A DNA stretch of 39,292 nt from an uncultured Gammaproteobacteria bacterium (lineage in GTDB: Bacteria > Pseudomonadota > Gammaproteobacteria > Steroidobacterales > Rariloculaceae): positions 1 to 39,292 of the forward strand of contig CAJWKT010000007.1 in the NCBI GenBank assembly GCA_913041665.1. Reading direction: 5' to 3'. The notes beneath the pieces were generated by a model, which saw only the letters and a list, made by a program, of their open reading frames with translations, did not search any database and had not been told where the DNA came from. The translations under genes were made by a program, and so were the position numbers. Positions within the stretch are counted from its first letter, which is position 1, and every line of letters starts with the position of its first letter. Below, in pieces: positions 31,112 to 39,292 of the stretch.

Positions 31112-32248
31112 ATGCGCACGGTTAGCATTATCTTTTTGTCAGGCTTCCTGAGCTCTTTGCTGGTTGCCTGTGGAGGCGGAGGCGGAGGGGGTAATCCTTC
31201 ACCAACTCCTACTCCTACTCCTACTCCTACTCCTACTCCCATCTCATACAATAAAAACCTAGATGTAGAACAACTGGGCGGTTCTTTTGACACGGATGCA
31301 GGCGTAATGAGTTACCGGACTTACCAGGAAACGGGTGCCATGTGGGTTTCGACTGGAGATCCGACTACTGAGCTATCAATAAGTGTTGATGGAACAAAAA
31401 CCACAAAATTTAGTCGCACATACTCTTTTACACCAACAAATGGATCAACCAATCTAGATGTGAGTATGAGTTTCGAGCAAGTTTCCCTAGCTGATGTAAT
31501 CTATTTAGACGTCGGAAATGACCTAGATGGATATCTCTACTGGGAGTCAGACTGGGGGCTATCTCCACCTGATGACACGTCATCCAGCTATGAGTGGAAT
31601 TATCGATCATTCGGTTTTTATTCAGATATAGGCGAAGAATTTCTTGGCGTGGATTATGTAAATATTTTTGTAGCTGATCTTGATTATGGTGACGATCTTT
31701 CCTCTGGTTTTGACATATGTGATGTATCTGATAGCACCTGCGTTGACAACATTCAGGATAAGGACGTTCTGGCCGGCGCGTTCGGAGATTTTACGCAGAC
31801 GAGCGATATGCCTACGAGTGGCACGGCAACTTATACGACAAAGGCCCTCGGTCTTTGGCACCCTAATTTGCTGGAGACAGAATCCAGTATTCCACACTGG
31901 CCAGCGTATGAGGGTGATGCAACAATTACCGTGAATTTTGGGCAGGGAACCCTTAGCGGTGATATCACTCTAGATTACGTGTTTCCAGACAGAAAGGCTG
32001 AGAGCAGTACCTGGAACCAGGTAAGCGGCATATCTGCGGGCACTATTAAATTAGTCGCTACGATCTCATCCAACGAATTCCAAGGAACCGCAACCTGGAA
32101 TACCGATATTGCCAATTATGGGACAGGGGAGATCAGTGGGCATTTTTTTGGGCCAGATGCCGAAGAATTAGGTGGATGGTCTTACGTTTATGATGGCAAT
32201 GATCAGGACTGGGCGGAGATCATGATAAGCTTTCTAGGACATCAATAA
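31112..32248 (+). CDS. Lipoprotein with Pro-Thr repeat linker
   Basis: The protein has 378 residues from ATG 31112; a GTG at 31100 is an alternative that overlaps the upstream stop. A lipoprotein signal ends SSLLVA before Cys, followed by a run of glycines and a repeated Thr-Pro linker encoded by a hexamer repeat. The remaining part is beta-rich, with Asp/Gly/Ser-rich segments (TVNFGQGTLSGDITLDYVFP, TGEISGHFFGPDAEELGGW) resembling the transferrin-binding-protein-like or Slam-dependent surface lipoprotein barrel. That similarity is my reading, not a search result. It directly follows the TPR-barrel gene, and a TPR plus barrel protein next to such a lipoprotein recalls Slam/substrate pairs. Confidence 0.75.
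   Translation: MRTVSIIFLSGFLSSLLVACGGGGGGGNPSPTPTPTPTPTPTPISYNKNLDVEQLGGSFDTDAGVMSYRTYQETGAMWVSTGDPTTELSISVDGTKTTKFSRTYSFTPTNGSTNLDVSMSFEQVSLADVIYLDVGNDLDGYLYWESDWGLSPPDDTSSSYEWNYRSFGFYSDIGEEFLGVDYVNIFVADLDYGDDLSSGFDICDVSDSTCVDNIQDKDVLAGAFGDFTQTSDMPTSGTATYTTKALGLWHPNLLETESSIPHWPAYEGDATITVNFGQGTLSGDITLDYVFPDRKAESSTWNQVSGISAGTIKLVATISSNEFQGTATWNTDIANYGTGEISGHFFGPDAEELGGWSYVYDGNDQDWAEIMISFLGHQ
31205..31240. repeat. Tandem hexamer repeat encoding a Thr-Pro linker
   Basis: Five perfect copies of ACTCCT and one imperfect copy. Each unit adds two codons, so slippage would change linker length without breaking the frame. Confidence 0.9.
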
Positions 32249-32348
32249 GAATACTATCTAGATTCATGAGTGAATCGAATCCAATACAAAAATTCCTTGC
32301 TGATTAAGGCTCGCCTCACTCTAGGAATCTAAAAACACAGGAAACATT

Positions 32349-33260
32349 ATGGCTCAGTCAATTTTCCGCGGTGTTCTAGTTCCAGCCTTGACACCATTTA
32401 AAAAAAATCTTGAGCCCGATACAGATGCCTTTCTTACTCACTGTCAGTGGCTTCTTCAGCAGGGTGCAGCCGGTCTCGCAGTTTTTGGTACTACAAGCGA
32501 AGGCAATTCACTCGTTGCGGAAGAACGCATGAACCTGCTGGAGGCACTGATTGCAGGTGATATTTCTCCAGCCAGGCTGATGCCTGGCACTGGTACCTGC
32601 GCTCTACCGGAAACAGTGCGGCTCACCAAACATGCGGTCTCCAGAGGTTGCGCAGGCGTACTGATGTTACCTCCTTTTTACTACAAGGCTGTAAATGATA
32701 ATGCGCTCTTTGCTAGCTACTCGGAAGTCATTCAGCGAGTTGGCCATTCAGATCTGCGCATCTATCTCTACCACATTCCCCCGGTTGCCCAGGTCCCGAT
32801 CTCGCTCACGCTGATCGGAAGGCTGCTCAAGCACTACCCCGATGTTGTGGTAGGTCTCAAGGATAGCTCGGGGGACTGGAATCACACCGAAGCGGTGCTT
32901 CGAGAATATCCGACGCTCGCGACATTTTGCGGTTCAGAAATATTTCTTCTCGACACATTGCGACATGGGGGCTCAGGGTCCATCACAGCGACCGCTAACG
33001 TCAACACAAAAAATATTTGTGCTGTTTTTGAGCACTGGAAAAAACCGAATGTCGACCAACGTCAGGCACAAATTACTGCGGTCCGGAGAATACTTGAGGG
33101 GTATGCACCGATTCCAGCATTGAAATCCATAGTGGCCGAATTTTATGAATCACCCGAGTGGAAAACAACTCGTCCACCTTTAAATGCACTCAGTACCGAG
33201 GAAGAAAAATCTTTAATGGGAGCTCTAGGTAGATTCGGCTTTAGTATGGCCAATCAGTGA
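32349..33260 (+). CDS. Dihydrodipicolinate synthase/N-acetylneuraminate lyase family aldolase
   Basis: The protein has 303 residues, the family norm. It is a class I aldolase TIM barrel: GTTSEGNSL (pyruvate carboxylate site), PGTGTCALPETVRL, LMLPPFYYK, Tyr141 in YLYHIPP, and the Schiff-base Lys171 in VGLKDSSGDW. SITATANVN follows. AGGA is six bases before the start. The role is uncertain: lysine biosynthesis needs only one DapA and this copy sits between surface-protein genes and a SIMPL gene, so a catabolic lyase is equally likely. Confidence 0.93.
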   Translation: MAQSIFRGVLVPALTPFKKNLEPDTDAFLTHCQWLLQQGAAGLAVFGTTSEGNSLVAEERMNLLEALIAGDISPARLMPGTGTCALPETVRLTKHAVSRGCAGVLMLPPFYYKAVNDNALFASYSEVIQRVGHSDLRIYLYHIPPVAQVPISLTLIGRLLKHYPDVVVGLKDSSGDWNHTEAVLREYPTLATFCGSEIFLLDTLRHGGSGSITATANVNTKNICAVFEHWKKPNVDQRQAQITAVRRILEGYAPIPALKSIVAEFYESPEWKTTRPPLNALSTEEEKSLMGALGRFGFSMANQ

Positions 33261-33285
33261 TTACAAATACATGAGGAGAATGAGT

Positions 33286-33981
33286 GTGAGACAACTGCTA
33301 GCGGGACTACTGATTTTTTGTGCTTGCCTCCAAGCTAGCGCACAAGACTCCAGCCTGACTTATGATCGAATTAACCTTAGCGTTAATGCTCAAAGAGAGA
33401 TCGAAAATGATTTGTTGATTGCTTCTCTTTACACACAAGAAGAAGCACTCCAACAAAATCAAGTAGCGGAGCGTATTAATGCCACAATGCAGTGGGTACT
33501 TGATATAACTGACGAAGAGCGTTCGGTACAAATGCAAACAACACAATACAACACCTATCCTGTTAGAGACCGTAATAATCGTCTTACAGGGTGGCGCGGA
33601 CGGCAGGGAATTCGCCTGCAAAGTACTGATGTGAAAACATTGACGAGATTGCTAGGTGCCTTACAGCAAAAGCTAGCTATCGAATCGATGACCTATGGGA
33701 TTTCCCAAGCATCGCGCAATGTCGCTGAGGAAGGCCTTATAACCGAAGCAATCACGCAATTTCAAAAACGGGCCGAACTAATAACCAGCGAGATGGGTCG
33801 TACTGATTATCGGGTTGTAGCTATGAATATCAACACGCAACCAAACCGTCCATCGCCCCTACCCTATCAAAGCCGGGCCCTGGCAATAGAAGCTGATATT
33901 GCAGCACCTGTCGTAGAGCTGGGGCTGCAAACGGTAGTTGTCTCAATCTCCGCCACCATCGAGCTCGATACACCCCGTTAA
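33286..33981 (+). CDS. Exported SIMPL-domain (DUF541) protein
   Basis: The track starts this ORF at ATG 33271, but AGGAG (33274-33278) lies inside that start and one base before ATG 33280. GTG 33286, seven bases after AGGAG, gives the best spacing; the protein then has 231 residues. A signal peptide (QLLAGLLIFCACLQASAQ) is followed by a SIMPL fold: LTYDRINLSVNAQREIENDLLIASLY, ERSVQMQTTQYNTYPV, GWRGRQGIRLQS and a C-terminal VVVSISATIELDT. SIMPL proteins are periplasmic or surface, with unclear function. It follows the aldolase closely, so it may be on the same transcript. Confidence 0.87.
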   Translation: MRQLLAGLLIFCACLQASAQDSSLTYDRINLSVNAQREIENDLLIASLYTQEEALQQNQVAERINATMQWVLDITDEERSVQMQTTQYNTYPVRDRNNRLTGWRGRQGIRLQSTDVKTLTRLLGALQQKLAIESMTYGISQASRNVAEEGLITEAITQFQKRAELITSEMGRTDYRVVAMNINTQPNRPSPLPYQSRALAIEADIAAPVVELGLQTVVVSISATIELDTPR

Positions 33982-34262
33982 GTCACGAGAACTTATGAAA
34001 AGGTATAGACCATAAAAAATGTAACCTGAAACAGATTTAAATTTTTCGTTGTCTTCAAAATTTTCTTTGTCAATTCACGGAAAATTGGAAAACTTAAATT
34101 ATGAAAAGACCGTCTACTTTTGAATTTATCCTTGAAAATATTATTGTCATTTGTATTTAATAGTAGTTGTATTTTCTTTAATTAATACCGCAAAAGCTAA
34201 TGTGAACATAGACGATTCCATAAAAAACTCAGGTCACGTGTTTCTGGCTATTTAGCCTTGAT

Positions 34263-35384
34263 TTAATGGCAAACGTTATTGGAGAGTCCGATACTAAAGG
34301 CGCCGGCACCACTATATACAGCCGGAATATATCTTATTTCTTGCTTCTCCAGATCGATGACGGCTACCTCAGCTCCATCTTGGAAGGCAACATAGGCGGT
34401 GCGACCGTCTGCAGACCCTAATGCGTCCAGTGGAACGTGGTTGAATTTCCCAGATCGGACCACAGATTTCTGAATATTGTCGTATATATAAAAACTTGGG
34501 TTCTCAGTACTCGCGAGCAAATTCATCCGGTCGAAACGACCCACCGTCACCAGATCAATACCTTCACCGATAATCTGGTCTACGTATTGCTCAAAGCGGT
34601 TTTGCTCAACGGAAAGAAATCGCCCGGTAGCTTTGTCCATCATGTATAAAAACACCCCTTCCGGGGTGGTATAGGGCCGGGCCGGGTCCTCACCAACCTC
34701 GAAGGATCGGTATATCACTTTAGAAAATGCATTGAGGCTGTACACTTCGCCAGACGTCTCGTTCGCTACGTACACATAGCGACCATCTAGGCTTCGGCTT
34801 GGTGATGAGAACTGTTGGTCCCCTCCCTCCGTTAGGCTAATCTCTATTGTTTTACGGACATTGGTATCGATGAGTCCAACTGTGCCGGCCTTACTATTAC
34901 TGTAATAAATATCGATTTCATTCGGGTCAAACAGAACATCTGTCGTGGGTGGAAAATCTTCTAAGGAAAACAAAATTGTCCCGGCATAGGCAGAAAAGAG
35001 CACAAAGCCGCCATCGCGGCTATCCGTAAAACCGATCTTTGAGCCGGTAGTGTCCATCACCATATGCCTAGGTACAATGGGCAACTTCACTCTCTTGGCG
35101 ACCAGTTTATTTTTCAGGTCGTAGAGGGTAACTAACCTCTGTTCAATGTTGGTATAGACCAGAACCGGCGCATGGGGAGTCGCCACCAGATCATCCACTT
35201 TGTAATCTGTTTCTATCCTGAATATCACTTCCTCTTCTCTAAGATCAATCACATCAATGATAGGCTCCAACCCATCAGCAACAAACATCAATCGCAAAGG
35301 ATTCGAGATATCAACCGCTGCCGACGCTGAAGCCGTCCAAACATACCCAGTTACCAGCAAAAGAAATAAGGGTAAGTTTCTCAT
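34263..35384 (-). CDS. Exported YVTN/WD-like beta-propeller protein
   Basis: The protein has 373 residues with a Sec signal (LPLFLLLVTGYVWTASASA). Repeating blades such as GSKIGFTDSRDGGFVLFS, IDIYYSNSKAGTVGLIDT, GRYVYVANETSGEVYSLN and GRTAYVAFQDGAEVAVIDLE give about seven propeller blades. It is the last gene of a four-gene leftward run, 24 bases after the CcdA-type gene. Its size and location resemble an amine-dehydrogenase-type heavy chain, but no light chain is encoded nearby. A structural or sensing role in a periplasmic complex is possible. Confidence 0.85.
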   Translation of the reverse strand: MRNLPLFLLLVTGYVWTASASAAVDISNPLRLMFVADGLEPIIDVIDLREEEVIFRIETDYKVDDLVATPHAPVLVYTNIEQRLVTLYDLKNKLVAKRVKLPIVPRHMVMDTTGSKIGFTDSRDGGFVLFSAYAGTILFSLEDFPPTTDVLFDPNEIDIYYSNSKAGTVGLIDTNVRKTIEISLTEGGDQQFSSPSRSLDGRYVYVANETSGEVYSLNAFSKVIYRSFEVGEDPARPYTTPEGVFLYMMDKATGRFLSVEQNRFEQYVDQIIGEGIDLVTVGRFDRMNLLASTENPSFYIYDNIQKSVVRSGKFNHVPLDALGSADGRTAYVAFQDGAEVAVIDLEKQEIRYIPAVYSGAGAFSIGLSNNVCH

Positions 35385-35408
35385 TTTTCTCGAGTCCTCG
35401 GTGTAAGC

Positions 35409-36767
35409 TTAATTCAATCCAAGATAGGGATAAATAATATCGCTAACAGTATGAAAATTGTCGGTCACCAGAATCAAGCCGAAGGCAATAATCACTGCCA
35501 TGCTTGCATAGCTCAATCTCTTTGCGTGCCGCGCTAGCAGGACAAGGATACTGTCCACTCTTGAAATGTAGTAGGCTGAAAGTAGGAATGGAATTGCAAT
35601 GCCAATCGCGAATGTCAACATGATTCCAGCTCCAATAGCTGCACTACCAATTGCGCCCACGTACACAATAAGGGTCGCTACGATGGCACCACCAAAACAA
35701 GCGGTACAACCAAGCGCGTAACCCATGGATGCAACTACCGTTCCTGCCGTATCCCTAAACGACAAATTCTGCATAGCCCGCGAGTCAGGAATCTTGCAGG
35801 CTAAGTCCCTAGTGCCCCTCAGCCCTACCCAGATACCCAAAGCAATAACAACTAACCCTGAGATGACAGCAATCAGACGACTGTACTCGGCAAATAACAG
35901 TTGGGCCTGGTGCCCAATCGCACCAATTAATGCGCCTGCGAGCGTATACAAAACCACAAATCCCAGCACAAAGGCAATCGCGATCTGGAGAATTTTGCGT
36001 CGTATGATCGGTGTCATCTGAATCTGGGAGCCGCTTCCACCCGGTAGAGTAGAAAACCCAGCGATCACACCGCCAAACATCACCACTAACTGAAGCAAGC
36101 AGGGCGTCAGAACAGAAGACAAGAGCCCGGCACCCAATGCAAGTACCGCTATAGGTGTGACATCGGCTCTCGATTTAAGTTCTTCTGGAAGACTGTACGG
36201 TGCATCCCAGGCACCCACAAAGGTAAGCTTTTGCTCACTTCCCAAATAATAATTAGAGACATACAACCGCATGCTACCAGCCCCATCGATATCAATTAGG
36301 TTGCCTTGTATATCTCGCTTGGGAAAGCTGTACACAGTGACCCGATGATGTTGCGCATTTCTTGGTCCGTCAGATATATCAGGAAAATACTCCTTCTCGC
36401 CCACTTTCAACAATACATCCGGCACTTCGGCTGCGAGAGAGTCCGCGTGAACAGTTTCGCTTACAAAAAATACTAGGTTTCTGTCTGGGCGTAAATTACC
36501 GACGACACTAGCCCGATCCACATACTGAAAATATTCATCGCTTGCGAATGTGGCGGTCAATTCCAACTCTCTGGTATACACGAGCTCACGGGTCAGATAT
36601 CGAGACACGCTACCCGCTTTTATGAGACGGCTATGATCCCCAACACCGCGCAGTAACTGCTTTCCCTGAACAAAATAAGGAAACACTAGCCAAGACGAAG
36701 CAATCAGAAGCCCGATCAATAGCAGCGCCCCTAACTTGATCGGATTGACTCGCGCTATAGTTACCAT
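35409..36767 (-). CDS. CcdA/DsbD-type thiol-disulfide membrane protein with periplasmic N-domain
   Basis: The protein has 452 residues. An N-terminal anchor (12-32) leads to a periplasmic region (35-200) that is beta-rich. Residues 205-452 hold about six membrane helices with Cys223 in LTPCLLQ and Cys354/Cys357 in GCTACFGGA, the two redox-active cysteine positions of the CcdA/DsbD family. The family moves reducing equivalents from cytoplasmic thioredoxin to periplasmic partners, for example for cytochrome c or Cu-site thiols. Its stop and the Sco start sit close together with no gap (36767/36768). The attached N-domain is unusual for CcdA and resembles DsbD organisation, but its fold is not recognised. 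Confidence 0.88.
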   Translation of the reverse strand: MVTIARVNPIKLGALLLIGLLIASSWLVFPYFVQGKQLLRGVGDHSRLIKAGSVSRYLTRELVYTRELELTATFASDEYFQYVDRASVVGNLRPDRNLVFFVSETVHADSLAAEVPDVLLKVGEKEYFPDISDGPRNAQHHRVTVYSFPKRDIQGNLIDIDGAGSMRLYVSNYYLGSEQKLTFVGAWDAPYSLPEELKSRADVTPIAVLALGAGLLSSVLTPCLLQLVVMFGGVIAGFSTLPGGSGSQIQMTPIIRRKILQIAIAFVLGFVVLYTLAGALIGAIGHQAQLLFAEYSRLIAVISGLVVIALGIWVGLRGTRDLACKIPDSRAMQNLSFRDTAGTVVASMGYALGCTACFGGAIVATLIVYVGAIGSAAIGAGIMLTFAIGIAIPFLLSAYYISRVDSILVLLARHAKRLSYASMAVIIAFGLILVTDNFHTVSDIIYPYLGLN

Positions 36768-37379
36768 CTAGCGTGCCTTCCAGTCCTGCCGAACAGCCAA
36801 AAGAATTTCTTCCGGGGAAACATTCACCGCAAATATATTTTGCAAGTCACCGTTGGGACCTATTAGATAGATATTGGCGGTATGCTGCACGGTGTAGTTG
36901 CTCTGTGTCTTGGTTACAGCGTAACTCAATTTAAAATTACTTGCCGCGGTGTTGATCTGTTCATAATCACCACTTAGGCCTATCATTCTGTCTCCAAAGG
37001 CAGATGCGTAATTATCGGTCACCATTGGTGTATCGCGCTCCGTATCCACGCTTACAAAAATACCAACTGCATCTCTCTCCGTTGCCTCCAGTACACTAGC
37101 CATATTGAAGGCCATAAGCGGACAAATCTGCTCACAGTGCGTAAAACCAAAAGCCAGAAGCACGTACTGCCCGCGGAAATTCTCCTCGGTAACGGTCACC
37201 CCGTTCCGGTCTAACAGCTCAAAACTCGCCTTGATGCCATGGAAATTATTGATTGAAGCCATGTCGGCGACATTACCAAGGTTGTGATGCAAATGTTCAC
37301 CCTGACCTTGGGAAAAAGCGGACCCTCTAGGTAGTACAACCAGAAACATCGCATACAATATGACGTACTTTTTTACCAT
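36768..37379 (-). CDS. Sco1/SenC-family copper/redox protein
   Basis: The protein has 203 residues with a signal peptide (YAMFLVVLPRGSAFSQ). The thioredoxin fold carries the Sco motif CEQICP (Cys82, Cys86) in GFTHCEQICPLMAFN and the conserved His166 in VQHTANIYL. FVSVDTERDTP is the other family signature. Sco proteins bind Cu and deliver it to CuA sites or act as thiol-disulfide oxidoreductases. A histidine-rich stretch (GEHLHHNLG) follows the signal. It lies between a CcdA-type gene and a cytochrome c/propeller fusion, so it probably matures a copper or heme site of that system, because no cytochrome oxidase genes are near. Confidence 0.93.
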   Translation of the reverse strand: MVKKYVILYAMFLVVLPRGSAFSQGQGEHLHHNLGNVADMASINNFHGIKASFELLDRNGVTVTEENFRGQYVLLAFGFTHCEQICPLMAFNMASVLEATERDAVGIFVSVDTERDTPMVTDNYASAFGDRMIGLSGDYEQINTAASNFKLSYAVTKTQSNYTVQHTANIYLIGPNGDLQNIFAVNVSPEEILLAVRQDWKAR

Positions 37380-37433
37380 GTCCCTATCTGTCTACCTACC
37401 TCAATGTGCTAACAAGGAGCCTAGCCAGCGCCA

Positions 37434-39176
37434 CTACATCAAAGGGCGACCAAGGGCTGGATTCACGCCGTTATGAAACCCTCCCTGATCACGCACCACG
37501 CGAGACTGGCCTTGCTCGTCATAGTGCACCCAAATAAGCCCGTGAGCGTCTCCGTTTTGAGGCATGTCGATTTTATGGGTGATTTCCTTGGTCTTAGCGT
37601 CATATACATAGATACGGCCCTCACCGTTACTCGTTGACCACATTTCCTTACCATCCGGTGAAAGCAGGACATGATCCGCCTTGTAGGCACCATAAAGCGT
37701 CTCTACTGCGTGACCATTGGAAGTGTCTATCACGGTGATGGTTCGGCCCAAATGGTGTGCACCCTCACCTTTATCAGCGACCCAAAGCTCAGTCTCATCA
37801 GCATTCAGGCTAGCTCCGTACGGCCCGATTCCAGTGCCATTACTCCACTCTATCGCTCCAGTCACCAAGTTAATCTTGGAAACATTAGAGGAACTAGCAA
37901 TCACATAGAGTGCCTCCTTTTTTGAGTCTACGACTGCCCAATTAGGCCGGTAACCGGGAACGGGAATTTCTTGAACCACTTCCCACGTTTTCGCATCTAT
38001 TTTAGCGACCCAAAAGGGCTTCATCGCCACTAATTTACCTTGATACAGATTAATGACACCCCTCATTCCCGTTGAACGTCCTGGCCCATAGCCTCCAGGC
38101 TCCATTAAAGCGTAGATGTACTCGTAGTCCCGGTCCGTCCAAACTGTATAGATCATGCCACCCATATCAATATCTTTAACGCCACCTACTACGGTATCAG
38201 TCTCCGGGTCATACAGCATGAGACCCAGCCCATTCGGATCTCTCGTAAACATATCAAACAGGATGTAATCACCAAAAACCTGGGCATGATGAAGACGCCC
38301 GCCTATGGTTACCTGCTTAATTGGTTGCAACGTGAGTGCATCGACTTTGAGTAAGGTCGCTGAACCCAAAACCGTTTCCTCTAAATCAATGTCTCCATTC
38401 GGCCGGCCGCCAATGATATAAGCGTATCGACCATCGGGTGACATCGCAGAAGTGTGTACTGTGGCACGAAGTTCTTCCGGGATTGCGTAGCTGGCTATAA
38501 TTTCCTTCGTCTCCGCGTCACCAACCACTATCTGGTTCCTAGTTGGTAATTGATAGCCGTCAAAAAGCACCTGAGGAGTGCTGTTCGTTCCCACATTCTC
38601 ATAAAAATAAGTGCGGCCTGGTTGTGGCTTGAATTTCGGTTCCCCCGGATCAAACTCCGCTAAGACCTGGTTTTCATAGTGACTTAGTACGCTCCCCTCT
38701 TTGGCGCGTCGCTCCCAGCTTGTGAGAACCGTGCCAAACGATTCAATGGCCTCAACGGCCAAATCGCGTTCTGTTTTCATGAAGTCGTGGTCAGGTTTCT
38801 GGTTGGCTTTTACAAAAGCGAGCGAATCTCGGTACTGCTGAGGAAGCTCTGGATCCAGAGGAAGTCCACCAAGGGTTCGAATGTACATGGAGATTGCAAC
38901 CAAATCTTCATCGCTGGGATTTAACTCCGAGATGATGACCTGCATCATAGGATTACTCTCAAACTGGGCAAATATATCTGCGGCCGAAGGACCAAAATGC
39001 AGGCTCGGGCCCACAAGTCCTTCACCGGTTTCTTTGTGGCATACCCAGCAACCTACTGGCTTAGCATGGAAAAGCTCTTCTCCTCGGGCAAACAGGATAT
39101 CCATTTCGCTCTGGGCAATGACGGTACCGCCCAGAAAGGATGAAATCATAAAAGAGAAAAATAACTTTCTTTTCAT
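37434..39176 (-). CDS. Exported cytochrome c fused to a beta-propeller
   Basis: The protein has 580 residues with a Sec signal (LFFSFMISSFLGGTVIAQ). Residues 25-105 form a class I cytochrome c with heme site CWVCH (Cys43, Cys46, His47) and Met77 or Met78 in NPMMQVI as the likely ligand. After a linker (110-190), residues 190-580 form a propeller with YVTN-like blades: GRYAYIIGGRPNGDIDLEE, DETELWVADKGEG and SPDGKEMWSTSNGEG. The architecture resembles cytochrome cd1 nitrite reductase (cytochrome c plus eight-bladed propeller), but I do not see heme d1 biosynthesis genes here. It is the first gene of the leftward four-gene operon, presumably a periplasmic electron-transfer dehydrogenase or oxidoreductase. 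Substrate unknown. Confidence 0.87.
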   Translation of the reverse strand: MKRKLFFSFMISSFLGGTVIAQSEMDILFARGEELFHAKPVGCWVCHKETGEGLVGPSLHFGPSAADIFAQFESNPMMQVIISELNPSDEDLVAISMYIRTLGGLPLDPELPQQYRDSLAFVKANQKPDHDFMKTERDLAVEAIESFGTVLTSWERRAKEGSVLSHYENQVLAEFDPGEPKFKPQPGRTYFYENVGTNSTPQVLFDGYQLPTRNQIVVGDAETKEIIASYAIPEELRATVHTSAMSPDGRYAYIIGGRPNGDIDLEETVLGSATLLKVDALTLQPIKQVTIGGRLHHAQVFGDYILFDMFTRDPNGLGLMLYDPETDTVVGGVKDIDMGGMIYTVWTDRDYEYIYALMEPGGYGPGRSTGMRGVINLYQGKLVAMKPFWVAKIDAKTWEVVQEIPVPGYRPNWAVVDSKKEALYVIASSSNVSKINLVTGAIEWSNGTGIGPYGASLNADETELWVADKGEGAHHLGRTITVIDTSNGHAVETLYGAYKADHVLLSPDGKEMWSTSNGEGRIYVYDAKTKEITHKIDMPQNGDAHGLIWVHYDEQGQSRVVRDQGGFHNGVNPALGRPLM

Positions 39177-39292
39177 TAGGTTAGATCCTATGTAGAGTGT
39201 CGAATTGTTCCCATTTTATCTTAAATATCGACCTAGATGTTATTGGAGGCTGCAGATACGAAAAAAAGGGAAGCGCGAGTCTTACAGTGAAT

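Noticed and set aside
37434-39176. Naming the cytochrome-propeller fusion NirS (cd1 nitrite reductase)
   Set aside because: Architecture alone is not enough; no heme d1 genes or clear NirS ligand pattern was recognised.
1-39292. tRNA, rRNA, CRISPR arrays, insertion sequences, integrases
   Set aside because: None was recognised by eye on either strand; no regular direct-repeat array or transposase motif appears.

Overview
The window reads as a bacterial chromosome segment of moderate GC content, densely packed with genes. It looks like a marine or freshwater heterotrophic proteobacterium, probably gammaproteobacterial. That assignment is inferred from content only: TRAP and tripartite tricarboxylate (TTT) uptake proteins, many exported proteins, c-type cytochromes, Tat substrates, an outer-membrane barrel and Feo iron uptake. 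No rRNA, tRNA, CRISPR array, transposase or phage gene was seen.

Layout. (1) 1-1755, minus strand: two tandem TRAP-type solute-receptor lipoproteins (the leftmost cut by the window edge) and an exported RidA-like protein. (2) 2028-7835, plus strand: a catabolic-looking series of exported metallo-beta-lactamase-fold hydrolase, M24-fold protein with an altered metal site, semialdehyde-type aldehyde dehydrogenase, exported alpha/beta hydrolase and hydroxyisobutyrate-dehydrogenase-like enzyme. A dual-CDGSH iron-sulfur protein (minus) and a Gfo/Idh/MocA oxidoreductase (plus) follow. (3) 9589-18411, minus strand: an 11-gene run, probably one operon, around a TTQ (tryptophan tryptophylquinone) amine dehydrogenase (mauB-E-D-A order). 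It starts with three DUF6152-related exported proteins and ends with three c-type cytochromes and a Tat-exported thiamine-diphosphate enzyme. (4) 18711-21657, plus strand: a complete TctC-TctB-TctA transporter, divergent from (3) across a region with two perfect inverted repeats. (5) 21796-28135: a lectin-like lipoprotein, feoA-feoB behind two tandem Fur-box-like sites, and a 976-residue MFS/spermidine-synthase/TPR fusion. (6) 28136-28833: a 700-base gap with a possible structured leader RNA. (7) 28834-33981, plus strand: a basic helical exported protein ending at a strong terminator, a TPR/outer-membrane-barrel protein, a Pro-Thr-repeat lipoprotein, a DapA-like lyase and a SIMPL protein. (8) 34263-39176, minus strand: a four-gene run encoding a cytochrome c/beta-propeller fusion, a Sco protein, a CcdA/DsbD-type membrane protein and a second exported beta-propeller.

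The two most interesting blocks are (3) and (8), both periplasmic redox systems pairing beta-propellers with thiol/metal maturation proteins. In (3) the amine dehydrogenase small subunit resembles the aromatic-amine type and lacks exactly the two cysteines that form one conserved disulfide. A cytochrome with no methionine ligand sits where amicyanin is usually encoded, the TTQ maturase MauG is absent, and a benzoylformate-decarboxylase-like enzyme carries a Tat signal and is followed by two cytochromes. A plausible reading, which is inference, is a periplasmic pathway that oxidatively deaminates an amine and further processes a carbonyl product, with electrons leaving through dedicated cytochromes. 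Product names below rest on motifs read by eye; no database search was run.
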